From Sphingomonas sp. H160509 (lineage in GTDB: Bacteria; Pseudomonadota; Alphaproteobacteria; Sphingomonadales; Sphingomonadaceae), in contig NZ_JAMXSR020000002.1 in NCBI RefSeq assembly GCF_024124765.2, positions 1,325,001 to 1,389,000 of the forward strand: 64,000 nt of DNA. The letters are read 5' to 3'. Both the position numbers and the translations under genes were made by a program. Numbering within the stretch: the stretch's first letter is position 1; each line of letters begins with the position of its first letter. The notes under the pieces are model-generated. The model saw nothing but the letters and a program-made list of their open reading frames with translations, ran no database searches and was not told the DNA's origin. Positions 47,499 to 58,023 of this stretch are shown here, piece by piece.

Positions 47499-49492
47499 TC
47501 ACATATCGGGTGCGCGAGCCTCGTCCGCAAGACGCGCGATCGCTTCGTCGAGCGTCAGGATGGTCTGCGCCTGGCTGCCGAGCGTGCGGAGTGCGACCTT
47601 GCCCTCCTCGGCCTCGCGCTTGCCGACGACCAGCAGGTTCGGCACCTTCGCCAGGCTGTGCTCGCGCACCTTGTAGTTGATCTTCTCGTTGCGCAGGTCC
47701 GTTTCGACGCGGATGCCCGCCGCCTTCAGCTTCGCCGCAACCTCAAGTGCATAGTCGTCCGCATCCGACACGATCGTCGCCACGACCGCCTGTACCGGCG
47801 CCAGCCAGAGCGGGAATCGGCCAGCATGATGCTCGATCAGGATGCCGATGAAGCGCTCGAACGTACCGAGGATCGCGCGGTGGAGCATGACCGGGCGGTG
47901 CCGCTCGCCGTCCGCGCCAACATACGACGCGTCGAGTCGCTCGGGCAGCACGCGGTCCGACTGGATCGTGCCGACCTGCCACGTCCGGCCGATCGCGTCG
48001 GTCAGGTGGAATTCGAGCTTCGGCGCATAGAACGCGCCCTCACCCGGCAGTTCCTCGAAGTTCGCCTTGATCGTGTCGCTCAGGCCCGACTGCATCACCG
48101 CCTCGCGCAGTTCCGCCTCGGCCTTATCCCACATCGAATCTTCGCCGAACCGCTTCTCGGGGCGCAGTGCGAGCTTCACCGCATAGTCTTCGAAGCCCAG
48201 GTCCTTGTAGACGCTGTTGAGCAGCTCGCAGAACTTGCGCACTTCCTCGACCAGCTGGTCTTCGCGGACGAAGATATGCGCGTCGTCCTGCGTGAACTGG
48301 CGGACGCGCATGATCCCGTGCAGCGCGCCGTGCGGCTCGTTGCGGTGGCAGCAGCCGAACTCGGCCATCCGGATCGGCAGGTCGCGGTAGGATTTGATCC
48401 CCTGCTTGAAGATCAGCACGTGAGCCGGGCAGTTCATCGGCTTGAGCGCCATCAGCTCGCCCTCGCCGGACAGGACTGCGCCCCTCATCCTCGCCGTTCG
48501 GGATCTCGTCGGGGACGACGAACATGTTCTCGCGGTACTTGCCCCAGTGGCCCGACTGCTCCCACTGCTTGGCGTCCATCAGCTGCGGGGTCTTGACCTC
48601 GGCATAGTCGGCAGCGTCGAGGCGACGGCGCATATACGCCTCCAGCTGGCGCCAGAGCACGAAGCCGTTGGGGTGCCAGAACACCGACCCCTGCGCCTCG
48701 GACTGGAGGTGGAACAGGTCCATCTCCGCGCCGATCTTGCGGTGATCGCGCTTGGCGGCTTCTTCGAGGCGGAAGAGATGCTGGTCGAGCTGCTTCTTGT
48801 TGAGCCAGCCGGTGCCGTAGATGCGTGACAGCATCGCGTTCTTCTGGTCGCCGCGCCAATACGCGCCCGACACGCGCGTCAGCTTGAACGCGGCCGGGTC
48901 GAGCTTCCCGGTCGACGCCATGTGGGGCCCGCGGCACATGTCGAGCCACTCGCCCTGGCGATAGATCGTCAGTTCCTCGCCCTCGGGGAGCTCGGCGGCC
49001 CATTCGGCCTTGAAGCTCTCGCCCTGCTGCGTCCAGCGATCGATCAACTGCTGGCGCGTCCAGACCTCGCGCAGGAACGGCTCATTCCGGGCGATGATCG
49101 CGCGCATCTCGGCTTCGATCGCAGGCAGGTCTTCCTCGGTGAAGGGGCGGTCCTTCGGCGCGAAGTCGTAATAGAAGCCGTCGTCGGTCGCGGGACCGAA
49201 AGTGATCTGCGTACCGGGGGAAGAGGTGCTGGACCGCTTCGGCCATAACGTGCGCGAGATCGTGACGGACGAGCTCCAGCGCATCCGCCTCATCGCGTGC
49301 GGTCACCAGCGCGAGTGCGGTGTCGCCCTCGAACGGCCGGTTGAGATCGCGCACCTGCCCGTCGATGCGCGCGGCGAGCGCCGCCTTGGCGAGGCCCGGC
49401 CCAATCGCAGCGGCGACATCCGCGGGGGTAGTCCCGGGCGCAACCTCGCGGACGGAACCGTCGGGCAGCGTGATTCGGAACATGGCGGACAT
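47499..49492 (-). CDS. thrS: Threonine--tRNA ligase (two frameshifts)
   Basis: About 664 residues. The N-terminal TGS domain starts [20 protein letters not shown]; the editing domain contains [20 protein letters not shown]. The class II core has [12 protein letters not shown] (zinc Cys), [34 protein letters not shown], and [23 protein letters not shown]; the anticodon domain ends the protein. Two +1 shifts are present: CCCCC near 49217 (inside LFPGTQ) and the CCCC run near 48482 (after NGEDEG). An essential gene, so these shifts are almost certainly sequence errors. It precedes infC. Confidence 0.95.
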
Positions 49493-49567
49493 GGAGGACT
49501 TTCTGGTGTTGGAAGAGGCGCGGCTTATGCAGTCGCACACCCTATATAGGCAAGCCGGCGTCGAACG

Positions 49568-50383
49568 TCACGCTACCCCGAACGGGACGACATGGTTTGC
49601 CTGCGTGTGGCCGACCTCGGCGCGGCCAAGATACGGCACGCCCATGTCGCGGCTCCACCGCACCATCATGTAATCGAGCGTCTCGCCCCAGGGCGGATCG
49701 TTCTCCTGCACCGCGGTCACGGCGCCGAGGCGCAGTCCGGCGATGCCCTTCAACTGCGTGGCGTTGGCGACTTTGAAGAGCATGCGGTCGATCGCGTACA
49801 TCGGCTCCGACACCTCTTCGACGATTAGGACGTGGTCGGTCAGGTCGGGCAGCCACGGTGTGCCGATCAGCGAGGTCAGGATGCTGAGGTTGAATGCCGC
49901 TGACGGCCTCCCGTCGAGTCCCGGCTCAAGCCCTGCCCGATCGCCGCGTACCATCCAGCCTAGCGACCGCGCGACCGTCGCCTCGCCATCATGCCGGTTG
50001 ACGTCGCTGACCATCGGGCCGTGCACCGGCCGCCCGATCCGCCGGGCGTAGAGCGCGCCGAGCAGGAATCCGACGTCGGAATAGCCGAGATACGTCTTGT
50101 GGCGCGCCGCGCGGCCGAGCTCGGGCATGACCATCGCCAGGATCCGGTTCGAGCCATAGCCACCGCGTAGGAACCAGATCGCATCGAACGCCGGATCGTT
50201 GGCATATTCGAGGAATGCGGCCGCCCTGCGGAAATCGGAACCGGCGAAGTGGCCGTCGGTCTCCAGGCACTGCGGGTGGAAGACGAGTTCGACCTCCGGG
50301 AACGCAGTGGCCGCGTAGGCGGTGATCTTAGCGATCGCCGCGGGATTGGTCCGGCTCGACGCGGCGAGGACACCGATGCGCAT
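49568..50383 (-). CDS. ldcA: LD-carboxypeptidase (S66 family, LdcA-like)
   Basis: A 271-residue serine peptidase that trims the terminal D-Ala from muropeptide tetrapeptides during wall recycling. The nucleophile Ser is in [14 protein letters not shown]; the Glu and His partners are in [17 protein letters not shown] and [15 protein letters not shown]. The start [20 protein letters not shown] (ATG 50383) is the normal family start. It is divergent (52 bp) from the Mpl-like ligase, which uses the product type of the same recycling route. Confidence 0.88.
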   Translation of the reverse strand: MRIGVLAASSRTNPAAIAKITAYAATAFPEVELVFHPQCLETDGHFAGSDFRRAAAFLEYANDPAFDAIWFLRGGYGSNRILAMVMPELGRAARHKTYLGYSDVGFLLGALYARRIGRPVHGPMVSDVNRHDGEATVARSLGWMVRGDRAGLEPGLDGRPSAAFNLSILTSLIGTPWLPDLTDHVLIVEEVSEPMYAIDRMLFKVANATQLKGIAGLRLGAVTAVQENDPPWGETLDYMMVRWSRDMGVPYLGRAEVGHTQANHVVPFGVA

Positions 50384-50435
50384 TGTTCGTGTTCCCGACC
50401 TTGCCCCGTTACCAAACCGCCCATATCGCGGGCCG

Positions 50436-51833
50436 ATGGATATCAGCAAACCCTGTTTCTTCGTCGGCATCGGCGGCAGCGGCATGATGCCGCTCGCGAT
50501 GATCCTCGCCGGCCGCGGCGCGACCGTTGCCGGCTCGGACCGAAACCTCGACCAGGGCCGCGTGCCTGCGAAGTTCGACGACCTCGCCGCCAAGGGCGTC
50601 GCGCTGTTCCCGCAGGATGGCAGCGGGATCGTATCGGCCGACCAGCTCGTCATCGCTTCCGCGGCGATCGAGTCGACCGTGCCGGACTTGATCGCCGCGG
50701 ATGCGCTCGGCTGTACCCGCTCGACCCGTGCGGCGATGCTGGCGTCGCTGTTCAACGACAGCGGCCTGCCGATCGGGGTAGCGGGGACAAGCGGCAAGTC
50801 GACTGTAACTGGGATGATCGGCTGGATTCTGCATGCCGTGGGTCGCGATCCGACCGTCATGAACGGGGCGGTGATGAAGAACTTCGCCACCCCGGACGCC
50901 CCGTTCGCCAGCGCGCTGGTCGGCGAAGGCGAGGCGTTCGTCAGCGAGGTGGACGAGAGCGACGGATCGATCGCAGGCTATGCGCCGAAGATCGCGGTGC
51001 TGAACAATGTCAGTCTCGACCACAAGTCGTTGGAGGAACTGCGCGTGCTGTTCGGGGACTTCATCGCGAAGGCCGAGACGGCGGTGGTGAACGCGAACGA
51101 TCCCGATGCGGCGGCACTGGCCTCGCGGCTGCCGCGCGGTCAGATCACCACCTTTGCGATCGATGCGTCGGCCGACCTGCGTGCCGAGAACCTCAAGCCG
51201 GAGCCGTTCGCGATCCGCTTCGACATCGTCTCACGCGGCGTGCGGACGCCGGTGAAGCTGGCCGTGCCTGGGCAGCATAACGTGTCGAATGCACTCGCGG
51301 CGATCGGGGCGGCGATGGCTGCGGACGTATCGTTGGCCGATGCGGTGAACGCGATTGCCGGGTTCACGGGCTTGCGTCGTCGCTTCGACCTCGTGGGAGA
51401 GGCTGGCGGGGTCGCGGTGATCGACGATTTCGGGCACAACCCGGACAAGATCGCCGCCACGCTCGATACGCTCCATGCGTTTCCGGGGCGGCTACTCCTG
51501 TTCTTCCAGCCGCATGGCTATGGGCCGTTGAAGGTCATGGGGCGCGAGCTGGTCGCTACGTTCGTCGAGCGGATGGCGGAGGACGACGTGCTAGTTCTGC
51601 CCGACCCCGCCTATTACGGCGGGACGGTCACGCGGGATGTCACCAGTGCGGACATCGTCGCGCACATCGTCGAGGGTGGTCGGGACGCACGGCACGTCGC
51701 CGACCGTGCCGAGGCCGCAGCGGCGCTGGTCGCGGAGGCGCGGCCGGGCGACCGGATCGTGGTGATGGGCGCGCGCGACGACACGCTGAGCGTGCTGGCG
51801 GCGGGAATGGTCGACGCCTTGGCCGCTACCTGA
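50436..51833 (+). CDS. mpl: Mur ligase family protein, Mpl-like (UDP-MurNAc:tripeptide ligase)
   Basis: A 465-residue Mur ligase. The N-terminal Rossmann domain ([20 protein letters not shown]) resembles MurC/Mpl, the ATP loop is GTSGKST at 117-123, and [33 protein letters not shown] and [17 protein letters not shown] follow. MurC normally sits in the dcw cluster; this gene stands apart and beside ldcA, so a recycling ligase that attaches recovered tripeptide to UDP-MurNAc is the better reading. MurC-like activity is not excluded. The frame is intact. Confidence 0.8.
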   Translation: MDISKPCFFVGIGGSGMMPLAMILAGRGATVAGSDRNLDQGRVPAKFDDLAAKGVALFPQDGSGIVSADQLVIASAAIESTVPDLIAADALGCTRSTRAAMLASLFNDSGLPIGVAGTSGKSTVTGMIGWILHAVGRDPTVMNGAVMKNFATPDAPFASALVGEGEAFVSEVDESDGSIAGYAPKIAVLNNVSLDHKSLEELRVLFGDFIAKAETAVVNANDPDAAALASRLPRGQITTFAIDASADLRAENLKPEPFAIRFDIVSRGVRTPVKLAVPGQHNVSNALAAIGAAMAADVSLADAVNAIAGFTGLRRRFDLVGEAGGVAVIDDFGHNPDKIAATLDTLHAFPGRLLLFFQPHGYGPLKVMGRELVATFVERMAEDDVLVLPDPAYYGGTVTRDVTSADIVAHIVEGGRDARHVADRAEAAAALVAEARPGDRIVVMGARDDTLSVLAAGMVDALAAT

Positions 51834-51858
51834 TACAATACAAGACAGGAGACTGCCC

Positions 51859-52113
51859 ATGTTCCGCCGCCTGTTCCTTGACCACCCCGCCACCGTCGGC
51901 GAGAGCTATGTCGAGCATTTCGGCGTCGCCGGGCGCTTCGGCATGACGATGATCAAGGGCGGCCTCGGCGCGCTGGTCCACGCCTTCGTACCGGCGCTGT
52001 GCAAGACCCGCGGGAGCGACACGGTCGCCGAACTCCACCGCCAGATGGTGCTAAAGCGCGGCGCGGTCGCCGCCGATCAGACGCAGATGAAGACGGTCGA
52101 ATTCATCATCTGA
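51859..52113 (+). CDS. DUF6356 family protein
   Basis: An 84-residue small protein (FLDHPATVGESYVEHFGVAG RFG, HAFVPALCKTRGSDTVAELH) that I recognise as a conserved alphaproteobacterial domain of unknown function. A hydrophobic middle (GMTMIKGGLGALVHAFVPAL) could touch a membrane. ACAGGAGA precedes the ATG. It is 25 bp downstream of the Mpl-like gene on the same strand. Confidence 0.75.
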   Translation: MFRRLFLDHPATVGESYVEHFGVAGRFGMTMIKGGLGALVHAFVPALCKTRGSDTVAELHRQMVLKRGAVAADQTQMKTVEFII

Positions 52114-52264
52114 CGATGCTTCGGAAGCCCGCCGGTTTCCAAAGGTTAGGATAAAGTCACACCCAGGACGCGTTCGCGGCCGGGTTGAGGCCGCGTGCCC
52201 CTGCGCCAGCTGGGCGCTCCCCTACCAACAATTAGGCAAGCTCGTGTAAAGCGACATTGACTTG

Positions 52265-52283
52265 CTTATCATGGCATGACAAG
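52265..52283 (+). promoter_or_regulatory. Candidate XRE-regulator operator (CTTATCATG-G-CATGACAAG)
   Basis: A 19-bp inverted repeat with one mismatched pair, centred on 52274, lies 33 bp upstream of the membrane-protein gene. A TTGACT hexamer (52257-52262) abuts it. It is a natural target for the small XRE regulator two genes downstream. Confidence 0.5.
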
Positions 52284-52315
52284 TTTCCTTTACTGATTCG
52301 AAAGGACACTTGACC

Positions 52316-52723
52316 ATGCATAAGAGTCCCGCTCTCCGCCGTTACAATTACACTGTGTTGGGCCTCAGCCTCGCTTACATGGGCGCGCTGTTTGGCATCG
52401 TTGCTCTGTTCAGGACCCGTCCGCCCCACGGGGCCCTCGCGTATGCCGCCGCCATCCTACCGGCGCTGCCACTGGTCGGAATTTTTCTGGCCTGGGGTCG
52501 CTATCTCACTGACGAGCCGGACGAATATATCCGAATGCTCACGATCCGACAGACGCTGATAGCGACTGGCTTCATGCTTTCGGCGACGACGATCTGGGGA
52601 TTTCTAGAAAGCTTCGGCTTGGCTGTGCACATCCCCGCCTATGCGGCCGGTATCCTGTGGTTTGCCGGACTAATGCTGGGTGGTTGTGTCAATATCTTCG
52701 CGGTGAAGACCGGTCGCTCATGA
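52316..52723 (+). CDS. Four-helix membrane protein of unknown function
   Basis: A 135-residue protein with four likely transmembrane helices (YTVLGLSLAYMGALFGIVAL; ALAYAAAILPALPLVGIFLA; LIATGFMLSATTIWGFLESF; YAAGILWFAGLMLGGCVNIF) and a conserved-looking loop YLTDEPDEYIRMLTIRQT. AAAGGA precedes ATG 52316. It overlaps the XRE regulator start (ATGA). Membrane-protein/XRE pairs of this size recur in bacteria, but I cannot name the family. Confidence 0.7.
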   Translation: MHKSPALRRYNYTVLGLSLAYMGALFGIVALFRTRPPHGALAYAAAILPALPLVGIFLAWGRYLTDEPDEYIRMLTIRQTLIATGFMLSATTIWGFLESFGLAVHIPAYAAGILWFAGLMLGGCVNIFAVKTGRS

Positions 52724-52929
52724 AGAACCGCCTCAAGGTGTTGCGCGCCGAGCGGGACTGGAGCCAGGGCGACCTCGCCGACCGTCTCGACGTGTCGCGG
52801 CAGAGCGTCAACGCGATCGAGACGGGGCGCTATGATCCGTCGCTGCCGCTCGCGTTTAAGATCGCCGAACTGTTCGACCTCAGCATTGAAGACATTTTCA
52901 CGAGCCCGTCGAAGGAGTCAGCGACATGA
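52720..52929 (+). CDS. XRE-family helix-turn-helix transcriptional regulator
   Basis: A 69-residue, essentially domain-only regulator: KNRLKVLRAERDWSQGDLAD RLDVSRQSVNAIETGRYDPS LPLAFKIAELFDLSIEDIF. It matches the short YozG-like class. It overlaps the membrane-protein gene upstream and the hydrolase gene downstream (both ATGA), so all three are one translationally coupled operon. It probably binds the palindrome at 52265-52283. Confidence 0.92.
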   Translation: MKNRLKVLRAERDWSQGDLADRLDVSRQSVNAIETGRYDPSLPLAFKIAELFDLSIEDIFTSPSKESAT

Positions 52930-53855
52930 TTTCACATCTCAAAACCCGTCTCGCCGCTACCGCCGTGACGCTGATGATCGTCCTGAATCCCGCCGCGAGC
53001 CACGCGCAGGCTGCGACCGCCGCCGCACCGAAGGTCGACGCCGTCGAGACGCAGATGCCGCACATCTCCGTGCAGACCATCGGCAAGGGCACGCCGGTGA
53101 TCCTCGTTCCAGGGCTGTCGTCGCCGCGCGCGGTATGGGCGGGCGTCGTTCCTACCCTAGCAAAGTCGCACCGGGTGTATGTCGTGCAGGCCAACGGCTT
53201 CGGCGGCGACGATCCGCGCGCGAACCTGTCGCCTGGCATCCTCGATGGGATCGTCGCCGACCTGCACACGCTGATCGCCCAGTCGAAGCTCGGCAAGCCG
53301 GCCATCGTCGGGCATTCGATGGGTGGACTGGTCGCGCTGATGCTGGCCAAGGCGCATCCCGAGGACGTCGGCAAGCTGATGATCGTCGATTCGCTGCCGT
53401 ATATCGGCGAGATATTCGCGCCTGGTGCGACGGTTGCGGCGCTCGAACCACAGGCCAAGGCGATGCGCGCCGGCATGGCGGCGGCGTACGGCAAGCCGGC
53501 GAACCCGGCGGCGAACGAGGCGCTTGCTGCGCGCATGGCACTGAAGCCCGCGTCGCGCGCGGCGGTTGCCGATTGGGCGGCCAACGCGGATGTGCGCGTC
53601 TCGGCGCAGGCGATGTACGAGGACCTGACGACCGACCTGCGTCCCGACATGGCGTCGATCGCAGCGCCGATTACGCTCGTCTATCCGTGGAACGCGGCGG
53701 GGCCGACCAAGCCCGTCGCCGATGCGCTCTATCGGAAGGCCTACGCGACGGCACCGCACGTGACCTTCGTCGATATCGGCGACGCGGCGCATTTCGTGAT
53801 GCTGGATCAGCCTGCCGCGTTCCAGGCTGCACTCGACGCCTTTCTCCGTGACTGA
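52926..53855 (+). CDS. Alpha/beta hydrolase, secreted
   Basis: A 309-residue protein. The signal peptide TRLAATAVTLMIVLNPAASH ends in AQA; the hydrolase fold follows with LVPGLSSPRAVWAGVVPTLA, the nucleophile elbow VGHSMGGLVALMLA, and the catalytic His in DIGDAAHFVMLDQP. A periplasmic location is expected. It is the last gene of the membrane-protein/XRE operon. Substrate unknown. Confidence 0.88.
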   Translation: MISHLKTRLAATAVTLMIVLNPAASHAQAATAAAPKVDAVETQMPHISVQTIGKGTPVILVPGLSSPRAVWAGVVPTLAKSHRVYVVQANGFGGDDPRANLSPGILDGIVADLHTLIAQSKLGKPAIVGHSMGGLVALMLAKAHPEDVGKLMIVDSLPYIGEIFAPGATVAALEPQAKAMRAGMAAAYGKPANPAANEALAARMALKPASRAAVADWAANADVRVSAQAMYEDLTTDLRPDMASIAAPITLVYPWNAAGPTKPVADALYRKAYATAPHVTFVDIGDAAHFVMLDQPAAFQAALDAFLRD

Positions 53856-53875
53856 GGGGCGGCTAAGGTGTCGGC

Positions 53876-54645
53876 ATGACCGATACCGCCACCCCGCCTG
53901 CACCGACGCCGCCCGCCAAGGAGCGCCCCCTCGCCTCGCCTATCATCACACGCCCGCGGCCGAGGGCGTGACGGGACCGACGATCGTGTTCCTGTCGGGC
54001 TATGCGTCCGACATGATGGGGACCAAGGCCGTGACGCTGGAGGCGTGGGCGAAGTCCGAGGGGCGCGCGTTCCTGCGGTTCGACTATGGTGGCTGCGGGC
54101 AAAGCGAAGGCGCGTTCGAGGACCAGACCCTGGTCGACTGGCGCGACGACGTGCTGGCGATGATCGATGCGCTGGTGGAGGATTCGGCGATCCTCGTTGG
54201 ATCGTCGATGGGCGGCTGGCTGATGCTGCTGGCGGCGAAGATGCGGCCCGATCTGGTCAAAGGTCTGGTCGGGATCGCGCCGGCACCCGACTTCACCGAC
54301 TGGGGCTTCACCACCGACGAGAAGATGGCGCTGCTCAGCAACGGCCGGATCGAGCGCAAGAACCCCTATGGCCCCGAGCCGACCGTCTATACCCGCGCGT
54401 TCTGGTCGTCGGGCGAGGCCAACCGGCTGATGTTCGGCGAGATCGCGTTCGACGGTCCGGTACGGCTGGTCCAGGGGCAGCGCGATCCGGACGTGCCGTG
54501 GCACCGTACCGCGCGCCTTGCCGAGCTGTTGCGTTCAGCCGACGTGCAGACGTGGCTGGTCAAGGACGGCGACCACCGCCTGTCGCGTGACAGCGACATC
54601 TCCCTCATCATCCGGGCGGTCGAGGATGTGATCGCCGCCTTATGA
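53876..54645 (+). CDS. Alpha/beta hydrolase, cytosolic (probable one-base frameshift)
   Basis: About 256 residues with core motifs TIVFLSGYASDMMGTKA, FLRFDYGGCGQSEGAFED, nucleophile VGSSMGGWLMLLAA, acid in LVQGQRDPDVPWHRT and His in VKDGDHRLSRDSD. It resembles the BEM46/acyl-peptidase-like group. The start MTDTATPPAPTPPAKE is in a different frame from the rest; the join near 53925 requires a lost base, the opposite sign to most shifts here. The open frame from 53848 has no credible start. It overlaps the TPR gene start (ATGA). Confidence 0.83.
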
Positions 54646-55412
54646 TCCTGATAGTGTTGCTTGCCGCTGCGCAGGCCGCCGCCCCCAGTCCAGCCGCCGC
54701 CCCTGCTGCCGGACCCGTCGATGTGCAAGGTGGTCGGTTCGCTCGCTGCGCCGCCCTTACGCAAAGCGACCCCGCCGCCGCACGCGCCGAAGCGGGTCGC
54801 TGGCGAATCAGCGGGGGACGGTATTTCGCGCGGCAATGCGCCGGGCTCGCCTTCGCCGCCGAAAAGAATTGGCCGTCGGCAGCAGCCGAATTCGAGGAAG
54901 CGGCGCGGGAGGCTCAGATCGCGAAGGACACGCGAGCAGCCAATTATTGGGCACAGGCTGGCAATGCATGGCTCGCCTCGGGGCAGCCCGCCAAGGCGCG
55001 TGTCGCGCTCGATTCCGCGCTTACCGCGGGATCGCTGACGGGACTGCCGCTGGGTGAAGCGCAACTGGATCATGCACGCGCGCTGGTCGCGGCGGGCGAG
55101 CTTGATGCGGCGCGGAGCGATCTCGATCTGGCGCTAACCACCGCCGGCGCCGACCCGCTTGCGTGGCTGTTGTCGGCGACGCTAGCCCGTCGGATGAGCA
55201 ACATTCCGCGCGCCAAAGCAGATATCGCACAGGCGTTGAAGCGCTCGGCCGACGATGCGTCGGTTCAGCTGGAAGCGGGGAACATCGCGGCGTCGGCTGG
55301 CGACGAAGCGGCTGCACGGGAGGCATGGGGAACGGCTGCAAAATTGGCGCCGACGACCGATGTCGGACGCAACGCGGTTATGGCGCTCAAGCAGTTCGAC
55401 GCTGCGAAATAA
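54642..55412 (+). CDS. Tetratricopeptide-repeat protein, secreted
   Basis: A 256-residue protein. A short signal peptide (ILIVLLAAAQAAAPSPAAAP) is followed by Ala-rich helical repeats consistent with TPRs: FAAEKNWPSAAAEFEEAARE, NYWAQAGNAWLASGQPAKAR, LDHARALVAAGELDAARSDL and SNIPRAKADIAQALK. This suggests a periplasmic scaffold for protein interactions. Start overlaps the hydrolase stop. No more specific role can be read. Confidence 0.8.
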   Translation: MILIVLLAAAQAAAPSPAAAPAAGPVDVQGGRFARCAALTQSDPAAARAEAGRWRISGGRYFARQCAGLAFAAEKNWPSAAAEFEEAAREAQIAKDTRAANYWAQAGNAWLASGQPAKARVALDSALTAGSLTGLPLGEAQLDHARALVAAGELDAARSDLDLALTTAGADPLAWLLSATLARRMSNIPRAKADIAQALKRSADDASVQLEAGNIAASAGDEAAAREAWGTAAKLAPTTDVGRNAVMALKQFDAAK

Positions 55413-55457
55413 TCTGGAATGCTAGGCCAGTCGTTCGCGACCGGCCCGGCATTCTGA

Positions 55458-56579
55458 TCAGCGGCGGACCATCGTGCTGCGTGCGATCTTGCTCACCAGA
55501 CCGGGCAACCCTGGATAGCTCGCCTTGTGATACGGCGAGACGGCATCGAGTTCGGCCGTGATGCGACGATGCGCCTCGCCCAGCGCATGATAGGGCAGTC
55601 CGGGCAACAGGTGGTGTAGCGCGTGGTAGCGCAGACCCACGGGTGCCCAGAGCGCGGGCAGCAACGCCGGCGGCGGGACGTTGACGGTATCAAGATACTG
55701 CGCGGTGACGGTCATCGGCTCGCCGTCATTCTCCCACAGATGCGCAACCAGCGTACGGACCTGGTTGAGGACCGCGAATGCAGAGGCGACCGCGAAGATC
55801 GTCACGAACGCGCGCAAAGGCAAGACACCGGTCACGGTGATCGCGATCAGCGTGATTGCCCACAGGCTCGCGGCCATCTCGAGCCGATCCCAATAAGCTT
55901 TTGCCTCGCCTTCGGGGGTCCGACGGCGGAACTGCGGATTGATCGCAAGGGCCGAATAGCGCTCGACGATCATCGTCCGCAGCTTCGGCGACAGCAGCGA
56001 GATCGGCGACAGGATCGCGAACCGGATCAGCAGCGCGATCGGTGCGAGCGCCGATACGACGATGAACAGCGGCAGCGTCCACGGCTTCATGAGCGCGAGC
56101 GGCAAATATTCGGGATCTTCGACCGTGCCGTAGCGGGTCTTGGCGTGATGGAGGTTGTGGACGCCCTCGTACATGAAGGACGGGGTCATCAGCGGCACGC
56201 CGACGAGCACGTTCCAGCCTAGCCGGAAGTTCGGGACGGAGGCATGCTTCATGTGGCTGACTTCGTGGATAAAGCTCAGCCCGCGATAGAGGCCCAGCAT
56301 CGCCATTATGCCGGCGACGATCACCACCGGCGTCGACGTCAAGGTGGCCGCCACTGCCAGCGCGCCATAGCCGACAACCATCGATGCGATGAGGTCGGCC
56401 CAGTAGATCGCCGGGCGCGGCTTCACCAGATCGCGCGTCAGGTCTGCGGCTGCACGCAGCATCGCCTTGTCGTCGGCAACGCGCTCCATCCCTCCGACAC
56501 GGGGCGAAACTGCGGGAATGGAAGCTGGAGCGGCCGTGCCGCGAGCGAGGCTGAGCGATGTGTCCATGGGCATATCCAT
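55458..56579 (-). CDS. Fatty acid desaturase family protein
   Basis: A 373-residue membrane di-iron enzyme. Three histidine boxes are present: HEVSHMKH (H105, H109, H112), HNLHH (H141, H144, H145) and HALHH near 325, separated by hydrophobic pairs such as ASMVVGYGALAVAATL and WTLPLFIVVSALAPIALLI. It could desaturate acyl lipids or hydroxylate related substrates. ATG 56579 is chosen over 56609; neither has a strong ribosome-binding site. Convergent with the TPR gene. Confidence 0.87.
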   Translation of the reverse strand: MDMPMDTSLSLARGTAAPASIPAVSPRVGGMERVADDKAMLRAAADLTRDLVKPRPAIYWADLIASMVVGYGALAVAATLTSTPVVIVAGIMAMLGLYRGLSFIHEVSHMKHASVPNFRLGWNVLVGVPLMTPSFMYEGVHNLHHAKTRYGTVEDPEYLPLALMKPWTLPLFIVVSALAPIALLIRFAILSPISLLSPKLRTMIVERYSALAINPQFRRRTPEGEAKAYWDRLEMAASLWAITLIAITVTGVLPLRAFVTIFAVASAFAVLNQVRTLVAHLWENDGEPMTVTAQYLDTVNVPPPALLPALWAPVGLRYHALHHLLPGLPYHALGEAHRRITAELDAVSPYHKASYPGLPGLVSKIARSTMVRR

Positions 56580-56744
56580 TGCCCGAAGATAGTGGCGGTA
56601 CCGTGGCATTTACAGGCCGCGCGGATGCCGCCGTGCCGGAGGAAACCCGATCACTCTGACAGGGTCTTGCGATGACGCAGGTGTCACTCGCCTTTATTCG
56701 CTTCGCTGGGTAGACACGCGCAACTGCGTATTCGGGAACACGAC

Positions 56745-57897
56745 ATGGCCAAGCTCATCATTCGACCGGTCGAGACCAAGAAGGACCGCAAGATCTTCAT
56801 CGATCTGCCGTTCCGTCTCTATGCCGACGATCCCAATTGGGTGCCGCCTTTAAAATCGGAAGCGCTGGGACTGATCACGCCCGAGAAGAACGGCTGGTTC
56901 AGCCATGCCAAGGCGCAACTGTTCCTGGCCGAGGAAGACGGCCGCGTGGTCGGGCGCATCTCGGCGCATATCGATACGCTCGCGCTGACGATGCCCGCCG
57001 AGCAGGGGGTTCGGGCCCGGCGTCGGCCAATGGGGCTTGATGGAAGCGGAGCGGCAGGACGTGTTCCAGGCGCTGCTGGAGCGCGCCGAGACGTGGCTGC
57101 GCGAGCAGGGCATGACGCGGGCGCTCGGGCCGATCAGCATGTCGATCTGGGAGGAACCGGGCCTGCTGATCGACGGATACGACCATCCGCCGACGATCAT
57201 GATGGGGCACGCCAAGCGCGAATATCGCGGCTGGATCGAATGGGCGCAGTACCGCCCGATCAAGCAGCTGATGACCTATGAGGTCGACGTCACGAAGCAG
57301 TTCCCGCCGATCGTCCAGCGGATCATCAAATCGGGTGAGAAGAACCCGCGGATCAGCGTCCGCAACGTCGACAAGACCAAGTTCGAGGAGGAGGCGGCGA
57401 TCATCCTGTCGATCCTCAACGACGCGTGGCGCGACAATTGGGGCTTCGTGCCGCTGACCCCGCCGGAGATCAAGGATGTCGGCGTGAAGCTCAAGCCGAT
57501 CGTCTTCAACGACCTGATCCGTATCGCCGAGCTGGACGGCAGGCCGGTCGCGTTCATGATCACGCTGCCGGACCTCAACGAGGCGATCAAGCCGCTCAAC
57601 GGGAGCCTGTTGCCGTTCGGTTGGGCGAAGCTGTTGTGGTGGCTGCGCAAACCCAAGGTGCGGACGGTGCGCGTGCCGCTGATGGGGGTGGTGAAGGAAC
57701 TGCAGGCGTCGCGGATGGCGAGCCAGCTGGCTTTCATGATGATCGAATATATCCGCCGCGCCTCGGTCGATAAATACGGTGCGCAGCGCGCGGAGATCGG
57801 CTGGATCCTGGATGACAACCAGGGGATGCGGTCGATCGCCGAGACGATCGAGAGCCGGGTGAACAAGGTGTACCAGGTGTACGAGCGGGTGCTTTAG
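56745..57897 (+). CDS. GNAT-like protein of unknown function (one frameshift)
   Basis: About 384 residues. The N-terminal part (KLIIRPVETKKDRKIFIDLP FRLYADDPNWVPPL, then AQLFLAEEDGRVVGRISAHI D) looks like an acyltransferase fold; the C-terminal half (VGVKLKPIVFNDLIRIAELD GRPVAFMITLPDLNEAIKPL, then AEIGWILDDNQGMRSIAETI) resembles a second GNAT-type domain. I recognise it as a conserved alphaproteobacterial protein without a reliable assigned reaction. One extra G in CAGGGGG near 57006 breaks the frame (restoring EQGFGPGVGQWGLMEAE). Confidence 0.75.
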
Positions 57898-57929
57898 GTA
57901 AGAGCGGGAAGCGTTCTCGGCCTGAGATA

Positions 57930-57991
57930 GCGTGTTCTCCCGCGAAGGCGGGGGCCCAGTCTGGGCTCCCGCCTTCGCGGGGGAACAAGGA
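57930..57991. repeat. Inverted repeat doublet, family B
   Basis: GTGTTCTCCCGCGAAGGCGG GGGCCCAGTCTGGGCTCCCG CCTTCGCGGGGGAACAAGG: two arms almost touching, forming one long hairpin. It lies between convergent genes and could stop transcription both ways. Confidence 0.8.
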
Positions 57992-58023
57992 GGCGAGGAC
58001 GGCTCGGCATTGTCGCGCCGCCC

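Noticed and set aside
50436..51833. Calling the Mur ligase murC
   Set aside because: It lies outside a dcw cluster and next to ldcA; Mpl-like recycling fits the context better, though the sequence alone cannot decide.
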